Origin: Casuarina equisetifolia | Taxonomy: Eukaryota > Streptophyta > Magnoliopsida > Fagales > Casuarinaceae | Assembly (NCBI GenBank): GCA_028551475.1 | Contig: CM052356.1 | Span: 14,659,884-14,723,883 of the forward strand | Direction: 5' to 3' | DNA: 64,000 nt | In this document: positions 10,386-21,118 of the stretch, one piece after another | How positions within the stretch are numbered: position 1 is the first letter of the stretch | How the letters are laid out: the number at the start of each line of letters is the position of its first letter | Program-made: the position numbers and the translations under genes | Notes under the pieces: model-generated | The model's input: only the letters and a program-made list of their open reading frames with translations | Told to the model about the DNA's origin: nothing | The model's database searches: none

Positions 10386-11262
10386 TGGTGGTGGGCTTGA
10401 GCAGCTCAATTTAAGGTTAATATTTGACAGTCATTGTTTTAGTAATTTTTGAATAAGGATGGGTTTGGTAGAAAATAAAAGGCTAAAACAAAAGCCTAAA
10501 CAAGAAAATTGAAAACATGTGTTAAGACATGACCTTAGAGATGTAACGGTTAGGCCATTGATCAAGGAGGTAAAAAGACAAAAAAAAAAAAGTAAAAATG
10601 AAAGATAAATGTCAAGAAATGACCTCAAAATGTAAATGCTTAACCACTAGTCAAAGAGGTGTTTGTTGAAATATATTAATATTTTGATGATGACAAATAA
10701 GAAATTATAATTGCTTGAAAATTATAATTTATATAGGATCCAACAGTGTTCAACTACCATTTTTTGGCAAAATTGGATAAAGAAAACAAGTTGAACAAAC
10801 CACTTAAAGTTTTTCTATTTTACTCAAAATAAGATGAGGGTGATTACAATTGAAAAGACTAATCCTTTAAATAGGGAATTAAACCTAACACTTAAAGAAT
10901 CCTATAAAATCTAGGAATTTCAAACAACTAAAGAATTCTAAACAACTCAGGAATCTCATAGAAGTAAGAAATCTTGGACAATTAGGAAATCCTAGAAAAC
11001 TAAGGAATTCCCACATAATTAAACAATCCTAATAGTTAACAAAATATAAAGAATTAAGAAAACCTAAATAATTTAGAAATTAAAAAAGAATTAAGAATTA
11101 AGAATTAAGAAAACCTAAATAATTAAGAAATTCAAAAAGAATTTGAAAGATGCTCTTTAATCTTGGGCTTCTTGGACCCATTGGATCAAGTTTATATTTG
11201 CTGGCATGAACAACATATGAGCTAAATCATTAGCTTGAGTTAACTTGGATACTCTTGCACCA
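10386..11262 (-). mobile_element. 3' LTR of the minus-strand Ty3/gypsy element
   Basis: Shares long stretches with the LTR at 13258-13626 (for example 'aaggttaatatttga', 'taggccattg.tcaaggaggtaaa', 'ggataaa.gaaacaagtt') and with 17695-18170. It carries an 82-bp insertion (10664-10745) that the other copies lack. To its right, on the minus strand, a short purine-rich stretch (AAGGAGA) precedes the LTR start, as expected of a polypurine tract. Confidence 0.65.
10664..10745. mobile_element. 82-bp mini-element with TGTTG...CAACA ends and 5-bp target duplication
   Basis: Starts TGTTGAAATATATT and ends GATCCAACA. It is flanked by direct GTGTT repeats (659-663 and 746-750). The uninterrupted site is visible in the sister LTR (gtgct, about 13523), where the 82 bases are absent. 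The ends match those of the 1.7-kb insertion at 14550-16244, so this looks like an internally deleted relative of that LTR. Confidence 0.75.
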
Positions 11263-13238
11263 ATCTCCTTGGGTTAAAGAGGATTTGCCCTAAATCTTGG
11301 CTTTGGCCTTAGCTTTGCTACTTCACCATGTCCTCCACTTGCCTTTGTAGTTTTATAACCTCTTCAAGATTGCATCTATAAGTAATTTTGTTGGGTAAGG
11401 TGCCCTTAGGGGTATGTTTATATGATGCTCAATCCTCTTAAGTGCTGGTAGACTTGATGGAAGGTCACTGGGAAATACATCATTATATTCGACCTAGAGT
11501 GGTTCTATAAGAAGATACGATTCACTCATTACCTCATTTTATTTCCTTTTAACTACAAATAATGTATAGTTGGACTTATGTTTTTGGATGGTCCTTTTTC
11601 TTACTTAGGAATAGATTCTCTTTCTTATCTTTCACTCTCTATGGTGTTTGGGGTATTTGAGAAGGACTAAGTAGAGCTAAGGTAATAAGTTTCTCACTAA
11701 ATTTGAAGGAATAAGTGTTCTCTCTATCATATTGTTAAGGTCTTCTTAGCAACAAATCGCCAAGCATCCATATGTATAACATGACAAGTAACCTAATCAA
11801 CATAATGCTTACCAATGAAAAAGGTATTTAGGACTTGCCTTAAAATTTGAAAATGATTTCCTTAACTTAACCATTGTAGTTCATAAGGATGTGGATGAGC
11901 TGATGTAGACAAGTTCAACTTCTTTACAATAGTTGTAAAAGTTACTAATACAACTCCCACTATCAATAATGATAGAACACACCTTCCCACTGATTATGTA
12001 TTGAGTTTGGCATATATCTTTTCTTTGTTCATTAGGTTCATTAACTTTTACATGCAAGGCTTAGTAAAAAATAAGCATAATTTTACAATTTATGTGCTTA
12101 ATGATCTCATTCTTCTTCTTAGGTTCATCATCAGCAAACTCTCATTTATTGTAGGTTTCATCAATCTTTTCAATTTCTCTTGCAGTCATCACTCTCTTAT
12201 TTGGACAATTAGCTTGAAAGTGACTATATTTTTGACATTTAAAGCACTTACTTCCCTTAGGACTTTGCTTTGCAACATTGGACTTCTCCTTTGAAATTTC
12301 CTTGCCTTTCTCCTTGTTATTGATCTCGAGTTTGGCGTAAGATGAGGAATCCTTATAGAAAGTAGTTCCCTTGATGTATAACTTCAAGTCAGTACCATCC
12401 TTGTTAAAAAACTTTGATTCCTTGCTCTTCAAGGTCTTCCTTTGCTTCTCTACTTTGATGGCCATTTGCAAACATCTTCAAAAGAACAATAGGTTTGCAA
12501 TTTTATGATGTTAGCTTAGGCCCTTAAGAAATCATGTTATGATGTGCTCCTTGGGTTCTAGCAATTCACATTTTATCATAAGTTTTTCAAACTCTCTAAT
12601 GTGTTCCTTCACACTCATACATATAATCTTGTTTAAGAGTGTGCAACTTGAGGTAGAGTTTTTGTTTGTAATTGATTAGCAAGAATCTCTTCTTGAACAA
12701 TTTCTTCAATTTTTTCCATTACCTAACCTTCTCTTAACCATTTCAATTTCTTTTTTTCTTTACATTCTCTCACCATAAAGAAGTATATCCTTAGAATTAA
12801 AGAATAGCCACTTTACATTTCTTTTCATCATTATACTTCTCAAACTTAAGTACCTTCTTAATTTCATACAAACAATTAATAAACTCATTTAGCTTAAGAG
12901 TACCTTCAAATTTAGGAATCTTCACACACAAGCCATGGTCATCTTCATCTCACCTTTTCCTTTTCCTCCTATCTCTATTGTTGCCAAAATCCTTTTGGGA
13001 TGCATGATTGTCATCTTTATTGACTTTTTAGTTTTTTTTTTATTGATTTTGGGTTCGTAAAATTTTAAAAACACCATTGAGTGTGAATAAACAATTGTTG
13101 TTTAGGCTACATAAGACGAACATAAGACGAATATGAACAACATTTCCTAAATTGAGACATGGTGACAATTGTTGTTGAGGCTAGAAAGCTAGAAGATGAG
13201 ATAAAATGATGGAATGAAAAAACTCACTTATTAACTTT
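11263..13238 (-). pseudogene. Decayed gag and truncated pol of a Ty3/gypsy retrotransposon
   Basis: Read on the minus strand. The gag core begins near 12955 (DEDDHGLCVKIPKFEGT) and passes through stops and frameshifts. An open piece at 12142-12471 ends in a perfect CCHC zinc knuckle, CFKCQKYSHFQANC (C-X2-C-X4-H-X4-C). Protease-like remnants follow (around 11880-12060), then a short piece like the linker before reverse transcriptase (VFPSDLPSSLPALKRIEHHI, about 11400-11460). Most of pol is missing: the internal region is about 2 kb instead of 4-5 kb. With flanking LTRs and a PBS this is a deleted, immobile copy. Confidence 0.75.
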
Positions 13239-13255
13239 GGGCTCTAATACTAATT
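13239..13255 (-). other. Primer-binding site of the minus-strand Ty3/gypsy element
   Basis: On the minus strand the sequence reads TTAGTATTAGAGCCC, one or two changes from the initiator tRNA-Met site TTGGTATCAGAGCC. It lies three bases inside the 5' LTR end. Confidence 0.6.
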
Positions 13256-13257
13256 GA

Positions 13258-13626
13258 TGCGAATTTAGTGGTGGACGTTAGTAAGCTAGTATAAGGTTAA
13301 TATTTGATAGTTCTTTTTTTGGTATTTTATGAATAGGAATGAGATTAATAGGAAATGAAAAACAAAAGTTTAAATTAGAAAACTAAAAATATGTGCCAAG
13401 ACACAACCTCAAAGATGTAAAGGCTAGGCCATTGGTCAAGGAGGTAAAAAAACAAAATTATATATATATATAAATGCTAAGAAATGGCTCCAAGAGGTAA
13501 AGGCTTAGCCATAAGCCAGAAAAGTGCTTTACCACCAATTTTTACCAAAAATTGGATAAAGGAAACAAGTTCAACAAAATCACTTAAAGTTTTTCTATTT
13601 TATTCAAAATAAAACTAGACTAAATT
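13258..13626 (-). mobile_element. 5' LTR (partial) of the minus-strand Ty3/gypsy element
   Basis: Collinear with 10386-10860 apart from the 82-bp insertion there. It is cut off at 13626, where a T9 run begins; on the minus strand this is the poly(A)-like end of the WD40 pseudogene. A further LTR segment that overlaps its last 90 bases in content resumes at 17695. Confidence 0.6.
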
Positions 13627-16600
13627 TTTTTTTGGTGAATTAATTAGAGTTTATAGATGTAAAGGTTTTTAATTCCATATTAATCTAAAAAAAATATAAA
13701 TTGAAACTAATGATAACCATGAAACTTTACATTACCTTTAAGAACCTAAATATAATGTTAGTGATCAATTTCCTTTGTAACTCAAAAGCTTTGTTATCCA
13801 AAAGTACATTAAGTACTTGAAGGATAGAAAGATGAATTTATTTGCTAGAGATCTGCAATCTTAAAAACTCTAGAAACTTCTTCATTAAATGAAATTGAAA
13901 CAAAGAAGTCACAGTTAGTAGATACATTTAAAGATTGAATTGCATCAGCATGGCCATTGAAGGTCCTTATACAATTTTCAGAGTTACCATCCCATACTCA
14001 TATTTTATGATCGACATAACCTATGGCCATGTAGTTAGATGCACTAAGCCATGTCAAGCATGTTGTTTCATCATCATGTTCACATATGTTACAAGACACT
14101 TAAGTGTTACAAATCTTAGATAATTACTTCTTGACAAAGCCTCATGTTGTCATACAATTGAGTTTGGTCCTAAACTTCAAGCAAAATAGAGACATTTAAT
14201 TGCATTTGTGTGAGAATCTAGTTTTCTAACAACCCTCCTAGTTGTTATATTGGTCATCCTTCGAACCAGTAAGGACATAAGTTGAATTAAGGCTTATTGC
14301 CATAGAAGTAATCTCCTTTCTTGGTATGGATGACCTTTTAACACACAAATGTTTTCTCCACTTTTGGGATTCCATATACTTAAAGTTACATCATTAGAAC
14401 TAGTGCAAACTAGTTTGTCATTAGGAGTAAAATCACCATATGTGACTTTACCAACATGTCCTAAAAATGTATTGAAACAAGTCCTTTATTAGTATTTCAC
14501 ATCTAAACGGTGGCATCCTTTGAATTAACTAAGACCAAGGATCCTCTTGTATTGGAATATATTTTAATGATATTTGAATATATAAATATTTAAATTATGA
14601 GAAAAATGGGAATTATAATATGAAAATATTATTAACCATTTTGTTAGTATATATTGATAATTGAATGATGAGAAAAATTGAATTATAATATAGAAATATA
14701 TTGTAATTCTTATTTGATTATTTATAGAATTTTATAAACAAAATAATGCTAAAATTGTATGCAAGAAATTGGATTAGAATGAGCTTAGTCCGTAAGTTAG
14801 ACCCAATCCATATTGTGCAACCTAGTCCAAAAAGGTGCAACCCAGTCCAAAGTGTGTGACCTAGTCCAGAGAATGCAACCCAGGTACAGAGTGCAACCCA
14901 GGCCCAAAAGGCGTAACCCACAACCAACTTAAGTGCCTGCAACCTAAAATCTGACTAGCGATGATGTCATGACTTCACCAATAAAATTGGCCGCTTATTT
15001 CACCTTTGATCAAGGTGCAAAATAGTTCGTTGAAAGATAATGAAGAGAAGAATATTTCTGCAAAGAAAAATCAAAGACCCACTGCTTAAAGAGGATTAAT
15101 TTGAAGAAATTGTGAGTTTTTCAAGTTTTAGCCCTAACTGCTCAAAAGTGAAATTGGAAGTAGATTAAAGGGTTTCTGAAGGCTATTTTAAAGGGTTTTT
15201 GTAAAGAAGAAGATTTTTTATCAATTCCTGAAGAACTCACGAAGTTTAGTTTCAAGATTGAAGAGAATTGAACAAGATTTGAAGGAGAACCCAGTAACTC
15301 ATTTTTAAAGGTCCATGAAGGTCTGTTTATGTAACTTAAGTTACTAATCAAATGAAGTCATTTTAGAGCCTGATTTTGAATGTCTTTAAGCTATAACAAA
15401 GAAGCAAGCTTAGTTTTAACTCTCTGCCTCTCTAACAACTCGAAATCGAGTCACTATCAGTTTAAAACAGGAAGAAAATCAGAAGTCAGAACAGTTAGTT
15501 TATGAAGTTAATGAGGTGTGTTTTTCATGTTTATTTAACTTGAAAAAGAAGAACAAATCAGTGTTAGACTTGCTCAGATTTATAGAAACAAAAATCTACT
15601 TGAGAAACTAAATATACAACTTATGAAGCTTGAGTTGAAAAGAAATCTTAGATAAGTTCTTTCACTTCATTACTTTTTAAGTTTGCTTGAGATTTCTACT
15701 TGTATATGTGCTAATTAGATTATGAATATTGTTTTGCACTTATACTTGTTTGTAAATCTGAAACTCTAACTTTGCTATTATTTGGGGGTTTCGTGATTAG
15801 GACTTGATTATATAAATTGCTATCATTAGAAAGTCCTTAGCTTAGTAATCTCCCATATACATTTCATATCTTAAGGGAATTGCTTAAGTTTGTAATAAGT
15901 TTGAGAAACTTTGACTAGTTGATGTGTGTTGAGACACACATTGTAATTGTGATCCTTAGTGTAATGATTGTTTAACTCCTTAAAGAGAAGTTGGAAAGTA
16001 TAGAAGAAAGTTTCTCCTAACTTTGTAGTAAAGTGGACTTTAACTAGTTGTGTTAAAAAAGAAGCAGGTGGAAGTAGGTGAAAAATGGTTGAACCACCAT
16101 GTAAACTCATGTCTCATCTCTCTTATGTTTAATTATTGTTGAATGCTTTATTTGATTGCAAAAAGTGATTGAACACCAATTACAAGTGAATTTTTGAAAA
16201 GAAGCCTAATTCACTCCCCTCTTAGTTTACTATATGATCCAACATCTTGGATGCCACCTAATCCACTCAATCCCCATTCTAGGACCCTTAAGTGAGCATT
16301 TCAAATTTCCTGACTATATTTCCGAAATATGAACAAGTCCACCTAAGCATCCAAATGCTAGCAACTTCTTATTGCTACTAAAAGCTAAATCATAGACATA
16401 GTCCACATGACCTTGGAGCTCAAAAGCCCAATCTTTTTGATCAATCCTTTAAAGAAATCCTTTTCATTTCTATCGCCAATAGTTACAACTAACCTAGCAT
16501 TTGTTGGGCTACAAGCAACAATGTAGAGCTTATGAGTATGACTAACAAACACATGCACAAAAACATCATCTAGCTTCTTAAAAATATTGACATAAAAAAT

Positions 16601-16827
16601 GACTTCATCATCATTTGCATTTGGAAGATCTTTTTGGTTGATGAGGAGTTCATGAATGATATCAACCTTAAAGCTCCTCCTCATAAATATCAACATAAAA
16701 AGTGACTTTATCATCATTTGCATATGGAACATCTTTTTCGTTGATAAAGAGTTCGTGGATGATATCAACCTCTTTGAGAAAGACCTTGTCATCATAATCC
16801 TCTTTATCATGTTGGTGCTTAGGCATT
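13627..16827 (-). pseudogene. Processed pseudogene of the WD40 protein AAMP (angio-associated migratory cell protein)
   Basis: On the minus strand a WD40 protein can be followed without introns. The acidic N-terminus starts at the ATG at 16827 (MPKHQHDKEDYDD). Then come HTHKLYIVACSPTNARLVVT (about 16540), the second-repeat region to about 16260 (IEWIRWHPR), and after an inserted element the line continues GSLVLVNSKDATV (about 14540), CEHDDETTCLTWLS (about 14060), YMAIGYVDHKI, then FNGHADAIQSLNV and RVFKIADL (about 13840). Stops and frameshifts are frequent, including a TGA inside 'DHKI-VWDG'. Lack of introns, a 3' trailer and a nine-base A run at its end support origin by retroposition. Repeat order and the acidic DIIHE-type N-terminus match plant AAMP. 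Confidence 0.75.
14550..16244. mobile_element. 1.7-kb solo-LTR-like insertion inside the AAMP pseudogene
   Basis: Starts TATTGGAATATATTTT and ends ATGATCCAACA. It is flanked by direct 5-bp repeats TCTTG (14545-14549 and 16245-16249). Removing it with one TCTTG restores the WD40 reading (WHPR joined to GSLVLV), so the boundaries are exact. Near the right end 'aattcactcccctcttagt' resembles the 3' end of many plant Ty1/copia LTRs. An internal stretch (14813-14925) holds about four units of a 27-base motif based on 'gtgcaaccyagtcca'. No coding capacity is seen, so a solo LTR or non-autonomous element is likeliest. Confidence 0.75.
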
Positions 16828-17694
16828 CATCCCTTTTCCTTTTCCATGTATGGCATCTTTTTAGGGGTTCTAATAGTAAGGTTTAAACTTTGTTCAATGT
16901 TAGAAATGAAAGTAAGGGATTTTGACATAAATATTGACATAAAAAATGACTTCATCATCATTTGCATCTGGAAGATCTTTTTGGTTGATGAGGAGTTCAT
17001 GAATGATATCAACCTTAAAGCTCCTCCTCATAAATATCAACATAAAAAGTGACTTTATCATCATTTGCATATGGAACATCTTTTTCGTTGATAAAGAGTT
17101 CGTGGATGATATCAACCTCTTTGAGAAAGACCTTGTCATCATAATCCTCTTTGTCATGTTGGTGCTTGGGCATTCATCCCTTTTCCTTCTCCATGTAGTG
17201 GCATTTTCTTGGAATGAACTAACACAATCATGGAGAAGGGTTTTTTAGGGGTTCTAATAGTAAGGTTTAAACTTTGTTCAATGTTAGAAATGAAAGTAAG
17301 GGATTTTGACATAAATATTGACATAAAAAATGACTTCATCATCATTTGCATCTGGAAGATCTTTTTGGTTGATGAGGAGCTCATGAATGATATCAACCTT
17401 AAAGCTCCTCCTCATAAATATCAACATAAAAAGTGACTTTATCATCATTTGCATATGGAACATCTTTTTCGTTAATAAAGAGTTCGTGGATGATATCAAC
17501 CTCTTTGAGAAAGACCTTGTCATCATAATCCTCTTTGTCATGTTGGTGCTTGGGCATTCATCCCTTTTCCTTCTCCATGTAGTGGCATTTTCTTGGAATG
17601 AACTAACACAATCATGGAGAAGGGTTTTTTAGGGGTTCTAATAGTAAGGTTTAAACTTTGTTCAATGTTAGAAATGAAAGTAAGGGATTTTGAT
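16581..17694 (-). repeat. Tandem array of three ~384-bp units derived from the AAMP pseudogene 5' end
   Basis: Units repeat with offsets of 347 bases (16656 to 17003) and 384 bases (17003 to 17387); the first unit lacks 37 bases. Each unit holds, on the minus strand, a 5' leader, a start codon and two related copies of a roughly 130-base N-terminal segment (VDIIHELFINEKDVPYANDD and VDIIHELLINQKDLPDANDD). Units two and three are almost identical, while the rest of the pseudogene is heavily decayed, so the amplification is younger than the gene's death. Confidence 0.85.
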
Positions 17695-18170
17695 CATCAA
17701 TTTTTGGTAAAAAATGGATAAAGGAAACAAGTTAAACAAACCACTCAAGGTTCTTCTATTTTATTTAAAAGAATACTATATTGATTACAATTGCAAAGAC
17801 TTAACCTTTAAATAGGGAACTAAACTTAACACTTGAGGAATCTTAAAAAATCTAAAAATCCCAGACAACTAAGAAAATCCAAACAAGTAAGAAATCATAA
17901 ATAATTAGAAGTTTTAGAAAATTGAAAAGCTCCAAGACAATTAGAAAATCTTAGACAATTAAGGAATTTCAAAAATTTAGGAAATCTCCAAAAATTAACA
18001 AAATATAAACAATTAAGAAAACCTAAATAATTAAAAAATCCTAAAGAATTTTATAGATGCATTTCAATCTTGGGCTTCTTGAACCCATTGGATCAAGTTA
18101 TGACCCGAGCTTCATTTTCTAACATGAAAAATATATGGGCTAGATCCTTAGTTTGAGTTTACTTAAATGC
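17695..18170 (-). mobile_element. LTR fragment of the same Ty3/gypsy family
   Basis: Collinear with 10755-11262: the 'ggataaaggaaacaagtt' block, 'tttaaatagggaa', the long run of 'aaacaactaagaaa'-type motifs, and 'cttgggcttcttgaacccattggatcaag'. It begins abruptly at the end of the tandem array and ends near 18170. Confidence 0.65.
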
Positions 18171-18589
18171 TCTCCGATCAATATAGTAATAGATTAGTGG
18201 AAAGATTCTTACCACTAAAGAAAGGTCGGTAGAATATGTGATTTCAAGGAAGAATACGAGGCTGCTTGTTCCCTTTCCACTTTCTTTAGAGCATGGAATC
18301 TCCTTAGCATTTACTTATTGTAAAACAATTTGCCCGGGTCATGTGAAGTGAATTCTTTTCGCCTCTGGACATCTTAAGGGACTTAAATCTAACCAGTTCC
18401 CCATGTAGATTGTGACAAGACATTTCGTCATTTTCGGCTTTTTACCCGTATTTAGATGAATCAAAGTCGACTCGAGTCCAATGCATGTTCAGCTCTGCGA
18501 ATCCTTCTCCTCCCTAGAACTCCAAAAGGCACCGCCCATGGTTCTTTCCTTCAGCAAATGACATTACAATACATTTTGATTTGGTGATT

Positions 18590-18780
18590 AGGAAAACTTT
18601 TGCAGCGACAACTGAGGCATGCAGGAAATTGTGATGGAGCGATTGCTGCTCTTTTAGCGGCCCAGACAGCTGCCAAATGGGGCCTTAAAAACCTATCTCT
18701 GGAGGGGATTCAAGTGGTTGATCCAGCCTTTCAGCACCAGGAGTCCACGTGCACCTGTTACGGGAACCGAATCCGGATCA
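18590..18780 (+). pseudogene. Fragment resembling the RNase H-like domain of plant non-LTR retroelements
   Basis: One frame gives AIAALLAAQTAAKWGLKNLS, then LEG; a one-base shift gives a GDS..WLI continuation. The pattern 'A-ALLAA--AA-W-GL----LEGDS' is that of RVT_3/RNase H-like domains found at the end of LINE polyproteins and as domesticated fragments. No intact frame or flanking reverse transcriptase is recognised. Confidence 0.35.
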
Positions 18781-20413
18781 ATCTCAACGCAAAACATGAG
18801 TCTCTCCATTGTTTGAGCAAGGGGGACTGTTGGGTTCTGAATAGATCCATCTGAACCCCAAGCCCAATCTTTTCTCGGGGACTGATGACCCAAAATGAAT
18901 TTGTGTAGAATTTAAAAAGCTGCGGCGTTGATCCCAAAAAGAGCCGAAGCCTCGAGTTCAGCGTGGGCTAAAAAGTTGGTCCTCTTCATTGTGAAGTCCC
19001 GGGCAACTTCTCTGACTGCTGGAAGACAGTTCACATGGACTTCTCAGGTGGAAGCTTCTTGGAGTTCGTAGTCCCTCCTGCTTTTTTGGCGTTATAAAGT
19101 CCCGGGCAACTTCGCTGACATGTTGGAAAATGGCACGGGCACTTTCATCTGTTAGCTTCCCAGAGAGAGCCGAAGCCCCTATCAACACTCTTTACTTTCA
19201 GAAGAAGGCATTACTTGAAGCAAACTGTCAGCCTTCAAAGACAATTCATCCCTCAGTTCCCACTTCCCTGCCAACTTCCTCCCCCACTTAGAGGCTCTGA
19301 ATCTAGCTAGATCCCGAAGCATTGCATCAGGTGCGCATGCACTGGAACATGCCTGGCCACAAAAAAGATTCTACTGTTCTTCAAAGAATATGTTTTTCTC
19401 TCTTCTTTTTGGATGGTTGTTGGGGTTCTGTTCTCTTTTTCCAGGCAAATGATATCGCTTGCTTGGAACAAAGACTTTTCCGACCAATTGGTCTTGGGTG
19501 CCTGCTGCGTCACTTGAAGTGAAAGCTTTAAAAGGTCAAATTAATGGGTGCTCGATTTCCCACCTTGTGGTGGGATGTGTCTCCTCCACAATTCATGTGC
19601 CACTGACCGTGATATTTAATGCTTCTGAAGGCATCGTATGGACTTGAGGCCGTCATGGAAGATGCTCCACTTATTTTTCCTCTAATAATGCCAAACATTG
19701 ATTTCATTTGAAAGGAACATTTCCGCGTTGAGATGTGGCTCAAAAGGGTTTCCACGTACACGAAAGGAAAGAATGACATCTTCACATCCAATCGAAAATA
19801 ATGACACTTCTTAAGTCTTATTAATTTTAATAAGTTTCCTAATGGAAATGTACAATTCAAAACATAGTGTAACTTTCCTTTTGTGTATTCTCGGCTTTTT
19901 TAACCCATATTCATTTTGTGTATTCTAAGCCTTTTTATTCCATTTTGTGGATTTATAAAAGAAAATAAAGAAAATTTTGAAATATAATTTATTTAAGAAA
20001 TACTTACAAGCCACAGACCAATAAAATTGTTGATTTATTTTCTTGACTCCTATTTCTCTCAAAGAACCCATCGATGATGGTTCCAAGTTTATCTTTTGAC
20101 GAAATGGTCGGCTTAATTGGTGCCTTGTCGTTGTAAGCGTCTTATTTCAAGTATCATTTGGTTATATTAATTCTCTAAATTGTGCTTTAGTTGGTACAAC
20201 CTGACTCCTCTTCTCCATCAAATCAAAGCTCAGCCATAGACTTTTGAAATGGGCGTTGGAGACTTGAAGCACGCCTGGTCTCGAATTTGATTCGACCTTA
20301 ACTGGCTGTTTTTCCATGCTATTGAATATTCTTTGCCGGTCCATGACTAAGCAAAATACTAATTTCAAGGAATAGGAAGGAGGTGACCTCTTATCTAATA
20401 TTTTTGGAATATT
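18781..20413. other. Gene-free stretch
   Basis: Contains a 17-base direct repeat (aagtcccgggcaacttc) at about 18994 and 19097 and short open frames on both strands that match nothing I recognise. It may be further decayed retroelement. The right part is upstream DNA of the carrier gene. Confidence 0.4.
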
Positions 20414-20462
20414 CTTAATTGGAAGTATGATTTTAACCAAGTTTTAGGACTCTTGTAGTTGA

Positions 20463-20498
<36 letters not shown>

Positions 20499-20576
20499 TT
20501 TATTATTTTTATTATGGGCTTTGTTTACTTAATTGGAAGTATGATTTTAACCAAGTTTTAGGACTCTTGTAGTTGA

Positions 20577-20614
<38 letters not shown>

Positions 20615-20627
20615 GGGCTTTGTTTAC
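20414..20627. repeat. 114-bp tandem duplication containing two (TTA)n microsatellites
   Basis: The segment 'cttaattggaagtatg...' through 'atgggctttgtttac' occurs at 20414-20527 and again at 20528-20627. The two copies differ mainly in the length and purity of the ATT/TTA run. It lies about 500 bases upstream of the carrier start codon. Confidence 0.9.
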
Positions 20628-20840
20628 TGGGTCGTTGTTTAGCAAAACAAGCCGAAGGAAAATTCGGTTGGACCAGCTCCTGGAATGTGGGACGCGTGAC
20701 TCTTCCGCGGACGAGTCAAGCCCGCCGAACAAATCTAGGGCATCCTATGGGGACCCACCACCAACCGCGTTCGCTTCCCTTCCCTTCCAATATCCGTTCT
20801 GCTCCACATTTCCTTCTGTTTTCTTCTTCTGCCCTCCACG

Positions 20841-20850
20841 CTATATATAC
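20841..20850 (+). promoter_or_regulatory. Probable TATA box of the dicarboxylate carrier gene
   Basis: CTATATATAC in an otherwise CT-rich region, about 270 bases upstream of the start codon. It is followed by a pyrimidine-rich leader (20855-21090) typical of plant 5' UTRs. Confidence 0.5.
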
Positions 20851-21118
20851 TTCTCATTTCTCCCGGACTTCTCACAACCACAGACCTTCTTCTTCTCTGC
20901 CACTAGAAAGCGTTTTATATGTCTCAGAGGCCTTCCGTTCCTCACTCTTCCTCCTTCTCCTTCGGCCTCCATTCTCATCTCCTTGTCTCCTCTGAGATGA
21001 ACCCCAACTCCAACTGGTCTTAGCACCCCCAACTTCTGTTTTTCGTCTTTCTCACCTTCTTCCTGGCAGTGGAACTAGAACTTCCAGTGTTCTTCCATTG
21101 TCTACCCTGACCAAAAAC

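Noticed and set aside
12001-12294. 97-codon plus-strand hydrophobic frame
   Set aside because: Exact antisense of the gag zinc-knuckle region on the minus strand.
16581-17694. CRISPR-like repeat array
   Set aside because: Units are hundreds of bases long, coding-derived and have no unique spacers; the window is plant nuclear DNA.
18958-19188. Minus-strand frame with KLTDESARAIFQHVSEVARD
   Set aside because: Looks coding-like for about 35 residues, but half of it is built on an internal 17-base direct repeat and I recognise no family.
21098-21118. Longer N-terminus of the dicarboxylate carrier starting at TTG 21098
   Set aside because: TTG is not a normal plant start. ATG 21119 begins the MGLKGF motif shared by the family.
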